Part shown: positions 1-5,981 of the stretch, in pieces
Layout: each line of letters opens with the position of its first letter
Position numbering within the stretch: the first letter of the stretch is position 1
From: DASQJL01 sp035689165
GTDB taxonomy: Bacteria > Eisenbacteria > RBG-16-71-46 > SZUA-252
Assembly (NCBI GenBank): GCA_035689165.1
Contig: DASSLZ010000168.1
Coordinates: 1-26,297, forward strand
Length of the DNA stretch: 26,297 bases
Direction: 5' to 3'
Translations under genes and position numbers: made by a program
Notes under the pieces: generated by a model
What the model was told of the DNA's origin: nothing
Databases searched by the model: none
What the model saw: the letters and a program-made list of their open reading frames with translations, nothing else

Positions 1-527
1 CCCCACGCGATCCGCGCGGCTTCTTCCGCGTCGTGCGCCACGCGGAGCAGCCCGCGCAGGTCGGGGCCGAACTCGAAGCGGCGATCGAGGAAGTCGAGGA
101 GCTCGTCCCAGCCTTCGCCCAGGAGCACGAGCGCGTCGGGATCCTCGTCGCGGTCATGCGTGAGCAGCGTCCAGACCCAGAAGAGCTCGTTCAGCGTTCC
201 CACGCCGCCCGGCAGGACGACCGCGGCACGCGCGCCCGCGAGCAGATTCCGGATCCGCTCGTAGAGGTCGGCCGCTTCGACGACCTCGCTCAGCTCCGAG
301 GAGGGCACGCGCGTCTCCTGGTACCAGGCCAGCGTGCAGCCGACGACCTTGCCGCCCGCGGACGTGGCGCCCTCGGTCACCGCCTCCATCACCCCGCCGT
401 ACCCGCCGCAGCGCACGACCGCGCCGCGCCGCGCCAGGGCGGCGCCCAGCTCGCGCGCCAGCCGGTGGTGGGGCGAATCCCGCGCTGCCTTGCTGCTGCC
501 GAAGACCGCGACCGAAGTCTTTGTCAT
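1..527 (-). CDS. LOG-family (TIGR00730-like) nucleotide phosphoribohydrolase, 3' end outside window
   Basis: Reading the minus strand from the ATG at 527 gives an open frame to the window edge (175 codons visible, C-terminus missing). It opens with M-T-K-T-S-V-A-V-F-G-S-S, a typical Rossmann-like first strand. It then has G-G-Y-G-G-V-M-E-A near residue 40 and P-G-G-V-G-T-L-N-E-L near residue 115. These are the two signatures of the lysine-decarboxylase-like/LOG family, whose characterised members remove ribose 5-phosphate from nucleoside monophosphates (cytokinin riboside monophosphates in plants and actinobacteria). The PGGxGT-x2-E motif binds the phosphoribosyl group. The physiological substrate here is not predictable. 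It is divergent from nadE with 96 nt between start codons. No strong Shine-Dalgarno is seen, but TATATT lies 7 nt before the ATG. Confidence 0.88.
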   Translation of the reverse strand, partial: MTKTSVAVFGSSKAARDSPHHRLARELGAALARRGAVVRCGGYGGVMEAVTEGATSAGGKVVGCTLAWYQETRVPSSELSEVVEAADLYERIRNLLAGARAAVVLPGGVGTLNELFWVWTLLTHDRDEDPDALVLLGEGWDELLDFLDRRFEFGPDLRGLLRVAHDAEEAARIAW

Positions 528-534
528 CGTGCCG

Positions 535-540
535 AATATA
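535..540 (-). promoter_or_regulatory. Candidate leaderless -10 box (TATATT) for the LOG-family gene
   Basis: On the minus strand TATATT ends 7 nt before the ATG at 527, so transcription would begin at or one base from the start codon. No good -35 match is seen at 17 bp. An AGGTGG further upstream (541-546) is 13 nt from the ATG, which is long for a ribosome binding site. Confidence 0.5.
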
Positions 541-611
541 CCACCTGAAGGGTGCCTGACCGACCGGGGCGGCCGAGGGGCCGGACCGGTCACAAACCGC
601 GCGCGTCATGG

Positions 612-617
612 TAGCAT
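612..617 (+). promoter_or_regulatory. Candidate leaderless -10 box (TAGCAT) for nadE
   Basis: TAGCAT ends 6 nt before the ATG at 624. With a 17 bp spacer the -35 hexamer is GTCACA at 589-594, matching 4 of 6 consensus positions. No Shine-Dalgarno sequence precedes the ATG, so a leaderless message is the simplest reading. Confidence 0.45.
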
Positions 618-623
618 CGGCCC

Positions 624-2411
624 ATGACCCCTCAACGCGCCGCGCGGGCGCACACGTCCCGATCCCGCGCGAGCCGGATCGTCCGCATCGCGCTCGCCCA
701 GGTCAATCCCACGGTCGGGAATCTCCCCGGCAACACGCACAAGGTCATCGAGTTCATCGGCCGAGCGCGGGAGATGGGCGCCGAGCTGGTCGCCTTCCCC
801 GAGCTGGTGCTGACCGGCTACCCGCCCGAAGACCTCCTGCTCCGCCCCGAGTTCATCGACCAGAACATGGCGGCGCTGGATGAGGTGACGCGCGCGACGC
901 GCGGGATCACGGCGGTCGTCGGCTTCGCGCAGCGCGCCGAGGACGTCTACAACGCCGCGGCGATCGCGCACGACGGCGAGATCGCGGGCATCTACCACAA
1001 GAGCCATCTCCCCAACTACTCGGTCTTCGACGAGGTGCGCTACTTCCGCCCGGGGCGGAACCCCTTCGTCTGCAGGCGCGGCGCGCTCACGTTCGGCGTG
1101 AACATCTGCGAGGACATCTGGCTGCCCTCCAGCCTGAACCAGCTGGCCGTCTACGGCGACGCCGACCTGGTGATCAACCTCTCCTCCTCGCCCTATCACA
1201 TGGGCAAGTCGATCGCGCGCGACCGCATGCTCGCCACGCGCGCGCAGGACGCGGTCTCGGTGCTCGCCTTCGTGAACACCGTGGGCGGGCAGGACGAGCT
1301 GGTCTTCGACGGAAACAGCCGCGTCTTCGGCCCGCGGGGGACGACGCTCGCCGCGGCGAAGGCGTTCGAGGAGGACCTCGTCGTGCTCGACATCGATCTC
1401 GACGAGGTCTTCTCGGCCCGGCTCAAGGATCCCCGGAGCCGCGAGCTGGCCCACCGCGACGAGCCGGAGGAGCCGATCCCGGTCGTGGAGCTGCGCCCCG
1501 TGCCCGACCCGCCGCGGCCGCCGATCCAGGCGCGCGCCACGGTGACGCCGGCGGGAGAGGCCGAGGTCTACGAGGCGCTGATCCTGGGGACGCGGGACTA
1601 CGTGCGGAAGAACGGCTTCGAGCACGTGGTGCTGGGGCTATCGGGTGGGATCGATTCCGCGCTCACCGCTTCGGTGGCCGTGGACGCGCTGGGTGCTAAG
1701 AACGTGACCGGCGCCTACATGCCCTCGGGCTTCAGCGCGAAGGAGAGCGAGGCCGACGCGACGGCGCTCGCGAAGAACCTGGGCTTCCCGATGCTGACGC
1801 TGCCGATCGCCGCCGAGATGGAGGCCTACCGGAAGTCGCTCGCGCCGGTGTTCGAGGGACGCCCGGAGGACGTGACGGAGGAGAACATCCAGTCGCGCAT
1901 CCGGGGCAACTTCCTGATGGCGCTCTCGAACAAGTTCGGCTGGCTGGTGCTCACCACGGGCAACAAGAGCGAGTACGCCACCGGCTACACGACGCTCTAC
2001 GGGGACATGGCCGGCGGGTTCGCGGTGTTGAAGGACGTGCCGAAGACCCTGGTCTACGCGCTCGCGCGCCATCGGAACGCGCGCGCCGGAAAGGGAGCAT
2101 GGATTCCGGAGCGCACGATCGAGCGCCCACCCACCGCGGAGCTGCGCGCGGGGCAGCTCGACACCGATTCCCTGCCTCCCTACGACGTGCTCGATCCGAT
2201 CCTGCGCGCCTACGTCGAGGAGGACTGGGAGGTGGATCGCATCGTGGGGATGGGCTACGACCGCGCGCTGGTACAGCGCATCATCCGCATGGTGGACAAG
2301 GCCGAGTACAAGCGCCGCCAGGCCCCGCCAGGAATCCGCATCACGCCGCGCGCGCTGGGCAAGGATCGCAGGCTTCCGATTACCAACGGGCATCAGAGCT
2401 GGCGGGACTGA
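624..2411 (+). CDS. nadE: Glutamine-dependent NAD+ synthetase
   Basis: A 595-residue two-domain enzyme that makes NAD+ from deamido-NAD+, ATP and glutamine in the cytoplasm. The N-terminal nitrilase-type glutaminase domain (about residues 20-270) has a complete Glu-Lys-Cys triad: E60 in F-P-E-L-V-L-T-G-Y-P, K126 in H-K-S-H-L-P-N-Y, and C162 in N-I-C-E-D-I-W. The C-terminal ATP-pyrophosphatase domain (about 310-580) carries the P-loop S-G-G-I-D-S-A from S340 and ends with the usual P-P-G-I-R-I-T-P-R-A segment. Length is normal for the long bacterial form. The first ~18 residues are Arg-rich and precede the conserved R-I-A-L-A-Q strand. No later start codon is available, so ATG 624 is retained. 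It is convergent with the hydrolase at 2679. Confidence 0.97.
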   Translation: MTPQRAARAHTSRSRASRIVRIALAQVNPTVGNLPGNTHKVIEFIGRAREMGAELVAFPELVLTGYPPEDLLLRPEFIDQNMAALDEVTRATRGITAVVGFAQRAEDVYNAAAIAHDGEIAGIYHKSHLPNYSVFDEVRYFRPGRNPFVCRRGALTFGVNICEDIWLPSSLNQLAVYGDADLVINLSSSPYHMGKSIARDRMLATRAQDAVSVLAFVNTVGGQDELVFDGNSRVFGPRGTTLAAAKAFEEDLVVLDIDLDEVFSARLKDPRSRELAHRDEPEEPIPVVELRPVPDPPRPPIQARATVTPAGEAEVYEALILGTRDYVRKNGFEHVVLGLSGGIDSALTASVAVDALGAKNVTGAYMPSGFSAKESEADATALAKNLGFPMLTLPIAAEMEAYRKSLAPVFEGRPEDVTEENIQSRIRGNFLMALSNKFGWLVLTTGNKSEYATGYTTLYGDMAGGFAVLKDVPKTLVYALARHRNARAGKGAWIPERTIERPPTAELRAGQLDTDSLPPYDVLDPILRAYVEEDWEVDRIVGMGYDRALVQRIIRMVDKAEYKRRQAPPGIRITPRALGKDRRLPITNGHQSWRD

Positions 2412-2437
2412 ACGGCGGGGCCGAGCAGACTCACCGA

Positions 2438-2670
2438 AGCACACGCGCCAATCGCAGGTGAGAATCACGACAGCTGTCGCGGGATTCACACTCGCCAGCG
2501 GCGGTGAAATCATGGACAGCTGTCGCCAGATTCACACGCGCCAGCGCGGGGGAGATCGAAGACAGATGTCGCCACGTTCACACGCGCCCAGCGCGGGTGA
2601 AAGCGAAGATCGATGTCGCTGAGTTCACACGCGCTCGGCGCGGGTGATTCGGACGTCAAAGGTCGCAGAG
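2438..2670. repeat. Tandem array of five 46-47 bp palindromic units
   Basis: Five degenerate units start at 2438, 2485, 2531, 2577 and 2624 (lengths 47, 46, 46, 47, 47). Each has two dyads. The first is TTCACacGCGCcaGCGC-type sequence closing with GTGAA, a 24-25 nt hairpin. The second is a short palindrome about 15 nt later: CGACAGCTGTCG in unit 1 (2468-2479), GACAGCTGTC in unit 2 (2515-2524), GACAGATGTC in unit 3 (2561-2570) and a more degraded form in units 4 and 5. The array fills the gap between the convergent nadE and hydrolase genes. It resembles REP/BIME-type intergenic elements and could also act as a bidirectional terminator. No repeat-associated transposase is in the window. Confidence 0.85.
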
Positions 2671-2678
2671 TTCGCGAC

Positions 2679-3428
2679 CTATCGCCCCGCCGTAGCCTCG
2701 TTGTTCAGCCAAGCCCTCGCCAGGTCGATGTCTTCCTGCCCCAGTGCGTGGCCCGTATCACTCCACTGCAACGTCACGTCGGCGCCCGCTCCGCGTAAGA
2801 GCTCGGCCCACTTCTCGCTCGCGTAGGGACGCACCAACGGATCGTTGCGACCGGCGCCCAGGTAGACGCGCTTTCCCGTAAGCGCGGGCGGCACTTCCGG
2901 CGTGAACGGCGTCATGCCCCGCAGGAGAATCGCCCGCTCGAGCAGATCGGGATGGAGCAGCAGCAGCGCGCCCGCGATGTTCGCCCCATTCGAGAATCCC
3001 ACCGCGACCATCGGTTGCGCGGCGATTCCGTAGCGGTCGCGGGCGGCATGGACGAACTGCGCCAGCTCGTCGGCGCGGTGCTTCAGGTCTTCCTCGTCGA
3101 AGACGCCTTCGGCGATCCGGCGGAAGAACCGCGGCGCTCCGTTCTCCAATACCCGGCCGCGCGGCGAGAGGATAGCCGCGCCGGGCGCGAGATAGGGGCC
3201 GAGCGGGAGCATGTCGTCCTCGTCTCCTCCCGTGCCGTGGAGGAGAAGGAGGAGGAGCGGCGATCCGTTCGGCTCGGGTGGCACGAAGCGGTGATGAAAG
3301 AGCGACAGCGGGTCGACGGCGTGCATGGGTTCGAGCGGCCTGTGGTCGAGGTTCGGGGTTGTGGAACCGAACGGGCGTGATCCCTCGGTCCAGGGTCGGG
3401 GCGATTCGACGCGGCGAACGGCCATCAC
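2679..3428 (-). CDS. Alpha/beta hydrolase, YpfH/MhqD-like carboxylesterase
   Basis: A predicted serine esterase of up to 249 residues. L-L-L-H-G-T-G-G-D-E (about 61-70) forms the oxyanion region. The nucleophile elbow is G-F-S-N-G-A with S146. The acid is D196 in G-A-G-R-N-D-P-L-V, and the base is H227 in D-T-G-H-A-L. The stretch S-P-R-G-R-V-L-E-N-G-A-P-R-F-F-R-R plus D-E-E-D-L is typical of the phospholipase/carboxylesterase Abhydrolase_2 group that includes YpfH and MhqD; the true substrate is unknown. The start is uncertain: GTG 3428 is immediately followed by ATG 3425, but the first ~34 residues look unconserved, and the ATG at 3326 (M35) sits just before the family core. Neither has a clear ribosome binding site. 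It lies 39 nt downstream of the large secreted-protein gene on the same strand. Confidence 0.85.
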   Translation of the reverse strand: MMAVRRVESPRPWTEGSRPFGSTTPNLDHRPLEPMHAVDPLSLFHHRFVPPEPNGSPLLLLLLHGTGGDEDDMLPLGPYLAPGAAILSPRGRVLENGAPRFFRRIAEGVFDEEDLKHRADELAQFVHAARDRYGIAAQPMVAVGFSNGANIAGALLLLHPDLLERAILLRGMTPFTPEVPPALTGKRVYLGAGRNDPLVRPYASEKWAELLRGAGADVTLQWSDTGHALGQEDIDLARAWLNNEATAGR

Positions 3429-3467
3429 CGCCCGTCGCGCTTCGCGTGAAGCCGACGCGGCGAACGG

Positions 3468-5957
3468 CTAGCGGAGAATTGTAATCGATGCGGCGGGCGT
3501 GCGCACGTTTCCGGGGACGAGCAACCGCGCCCAGTACCGTCCCGAGGCGGCGGGACGGCCCCGGTCGTCGCGGCCGTCCCAGCGGACGCGGGTCGCGTCG
3601 CCCTCGGCGCGCAGCGTGCGGACCAGGCGGCCGCGCACGTCGGTGATCGCGATGCGGATCGCACCGCCGGTCGAGCCGGCCCCGCCGGCCGAGCCAACCG
3701 AGCCAGCCGCACCCGCACCGCCTGACCGCGCCTCCGCGAGCGCGACGGCGCTTCGCGACGCCTCCAGCCAGACGGCGCCCGAAGAAGGATTCGGCGCGAC
3801 ACGGAGCGCGGGAACGGCCGGCGCCGGCGAGGCCGCCACCGCGACGCCCGAGATCGCGGCCGTGCCGCTACGCAGCACGAGAAGCCGCGCGCCGTCGCTC
3901 ACGACCAGATCGGGCAGGAAGCCCGGCATGTCGCGGAACCGGAGCGACGTGGAGGACGTGGCCCAGCTCACGTGCAGGGCGCGCTCGAGCCCTCCCGACG
4001 CACCCCAGGATTGCACTCGGGAGAGACTGACCGGCTGCGTGTAGGGCGCCGGCGCGCCCGGCTGGATCTTGTCCAGCTCCGAGGCTCCCGGAACGCGAAG
4101 CAACGAGACGCCGCCGCCCTCCATCGCGACGCCAAGCGTCCCCGTCCACGCGCTGGCGAGCCCCACCGCCGGCGCCACGGTCTGCTGGACGAGCACGAGC
4201 GCCGGGGGCTGTCCCCCGCGAGGAGCGCGCACGAGCTGCACCCCACCCGCGCCCGTGGCCACGGCCACGTAGGCGCTGTCGCCGGTGTTGGCCACCCAGG
4301 CCAGATCGCGCGCGAGCGCCGAGCCCCACATCCCGGAGAGGGCGACGTTCCCCCGCGGCGTGAAGGTGACGGACGCCGGAGCGCCCGGAGCGAACGTCAG
4401 TCCATAGAACGCCACCCCGCCGCTTCCGTCCGCGAGCGCCATCTCGGGAGCCGAGCCTCCTCCGCGCAGCTCCAGGTCGAGCGCGCTCCCCGGCGTCGGC
4501 AGGGTCCCCGCCGCGTAAGGCACGCCGCCCAGCGAGTCGATGGCCGCCTCGAGGTCCACGGCCACCACGCCCGCGCCGGTTCCCGAGATCACCAGGGCGG
4601 GGTCGTAGGACGCCGCGACGGGAATGGACCCGGTGTCGGCATCGGCGACCAGCCCGACGTGGCGTCCCGTCGCCGTGCGCACCCAGGCGGCGTCGGTCGC
4701 GAAGCCAGAAGTCGGGATCACGCGCAGGATCCGGTCGTCGACCCCGTTTCGGTCCACGTCGAAGAAGTCGCTCCAGTCCCCGAAGAGCGGGTCTTCGATG
4801 GTGCGCAGGTCGAGCAGCATCAACCCGCCGCGCCCCGCGGCCAGCAGGCCGAGGTCCAGGGTGTCCCCGCTGGTGGTGACGAATCCGGGAAGGATCGAGA
4901 GCGCGGCCGCGTACGAGGGAATCCGGATCGTGCCGACGACGCGGTCGTCGCCGCCGTCGCCGTTGCCGTCGATCATCCCGATCGAGTCCGTCGCCGTCGT
5001 GCGGATCACCCGCACGCCGTCCTCTCCGGAGGGGACCAGCCAGTAGCCGCGCGAGGCCAGCAGCGCGGCTCCGTCCCGCCCGGCGGCGGCGGCCGACAAC
5101 GGGGTGAGCCCCATCGGGACGAGGGCGGTCGGAAGCGAATCGGGCAGCGAAGCGCTGGACAAGGCGAAGCCTGACGCGTTGGAGACTCCGCCCGAGTTGG
5201 TGACGCTGAGCTGGACCGCGTTCCCGTTGCCCGCGAAGGAGCGCGCGGGAATCGTGGTGGGCACGTTCACCGTAATGGTGCCCCCGCCCGGAAGCAAAGC
5301 GCTGGCGGGAGGCGGGCTGCCCGCGAACAGGCCGCCCGCGTTGTTGGGGTCGGGATTGAACCGCCCGCCCGTCAAGAGGACTGTCTCGCTCGTGCCGGTC
5401 ATGGAGTGGACCTGGAACGAGACCGAACCAGACGTGCCCGACGCGGCCGACCAGGTCGAGGGCGAGGGCCACACTTCGGGACGGCCGTCGCTGGCGGCAG
5501 TGATCGAGGCGCCGACCTTGGCCAGCCTCGCGCCGCCGGGATCGGCGAGGATGTCCACCGAGATCGACGAGCTCCCCACCGCCAGCGCCGGCACCGTGAC
5601 GTTGATCGTCACCGAGGCGATGCTGTTCGCGGGAACGGACAGCACGCCGCTCGATGGCGAGAGGGTCGCGACGAACGCGCCGCCGCTCGTCGCCGCCCAG
5701 GCGACGTTCGCGAGCGATCCGTTCGCGCGCAGCGTCAGGGTGAGGGGGCGCGTGACCCCGGGAGCGATCACGGCGCTCGGAAGGAGCGCGGTGATCCGCG
5801 CCGGCGGGATCCAATCGGTCGCTCCCGCCGGACGCGGGACCCCAGCCAGGGCGAGCGTGACGGCCGCGCAGGAAATCGCCCGCGCGGCCGCGCGCGCGGC
5901 CCTACGAAGAAGGGGGCCGGCGATCGGCGCCGGCCCCCCGGTGCAGCGACGAATCAC
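3468..5957 (-). CDS. Large secreted protein with FlgD-like C-terminal sorting-type domain
   Basis: An 829-residue exported protein of unknown function. An Arg-rich n-region and Ala/Leu-rich core form a signal peptide, probably cleaved after A46 (P-A-G-A | T-D-W). Residues ~50-250 are Ser/Thr/Gly-rich beta-sandwich-like sequence. The middle (~290-680) has repeated short strands of beta-propeller (LVIVD-like) style, with two acidic loops, D-G-N-G-D-G-G-D-D and D-V-D-R-N-G-V-D-D, resembling calcium-binding loops. A Gly/Ala/Ser low-complexity linker precedes the C-terminal domain with D-V-R-G-R-L-V-R-T-L, W-D-G-R-D-D and A-S-G-R-Y-W-A-R. That pattern is the FlgD-like Ig fold used as a type IX secretion sorting domain in FCB bacteria. 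GTG 5957 is chosen because AAGGAAA lies 10 nt upstream and no other in-frame start precedes the signal peptide. It follows the protease gene by 24 nt. Confidence 0.8.
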   Translation of the reverse strand: MIRRCTGGPAPIAGPLLRRAARAAARAISCAAVTLALAGVPRPAGATDWIPPARITALLPSAVIAPGVTRPLTLTLRANGSLANVAWAATSGGAFVATLSPSSGVLSVPANSIASVTINVTVPALAVGSSSISVDILADPGGARLAKVGASITAASDGRPEVWPSPSTWSAASGTSGSVSFQVHSMTGTSETVLLTGGRFNPDPNNAGGLFAGSPPPASALLPGGGTITVNVPTTIPARSFAGNGNAVQLSVTNSGGVSNASGFALSSASLPDSLPTALVPMGLTPLSAAAAGRDGAALLASRGYWLVPSGEDGVRVIRTTATDSIGMIDGNGDGGDDRVVGTIRIPSYAAALSILPGFVTTSGDTLDLGLLAAGRGGLMLLDLRTIEDPLFGDWSDFFDVDRNGVDDRILRVIPTSGFATDAAWVRTATGRHVGLVADADTGSIPVAASYDPALVISGTGAGVVAVDLEAAIDSLGGVPYAAGTLPTPGSALDLELRGGGSAPEMALADGSGGVAFYGLTFAPGAPASVTFTPRGNVALSGMWGSALARDLAWVANTGDSAYVAVATGAGGVQLVRAPRGGQPPALVLVQQTVAPAVGLASAWTGTLGVAMEGGGVSLLRVPGASELDKIQPGAPAPYTQPVSLSRVQSWGASGGLERALHVSWATSSTSLRFRDMPGFLPDLVVSDGARLLVLRSGTAAISGVAVAASPAPAVPALRVAPNPSSGAVWLEASRSAVALAEARSGGAGAAGSVGSAGGAGSTGGAIRIAITDVRGRLVRTLRAEGDATRVRWDGRDDRGRPAASGRYWARLLVPGNVRTPAASITILR
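5912..5938 (-). terminator. Perfect 10-bp hairpin inside the start of the 829-residue ORF
   Basis: GGGGGCCGGC (5912-5921) pairs perfectly with GCCGGCCCCC (5929-5938) around a 7-nt loop. On the minus strand it is followed by TTCTTCGTAG, a weak T-rich tail. It lies 43 nt after the protease stop codon and begins 19 nt inside the downstream ORF (codons 7-15). It looks like an intrinsic terminator or attenuator that has become part of the coding sequence, or one limiting readthrough within the operon. Confidence 0.5.
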
Positions 5958-5981
5958 GAGACTGCCGTTTCCTTCACGCGA

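Noticed and set aside
2438..2670. CRISPR array
   Set aside because: The units are contiguous and degenerate along their whole 46-47 bp; there are no identical repeats separated by unique spacers, and no cas genes are nearby.
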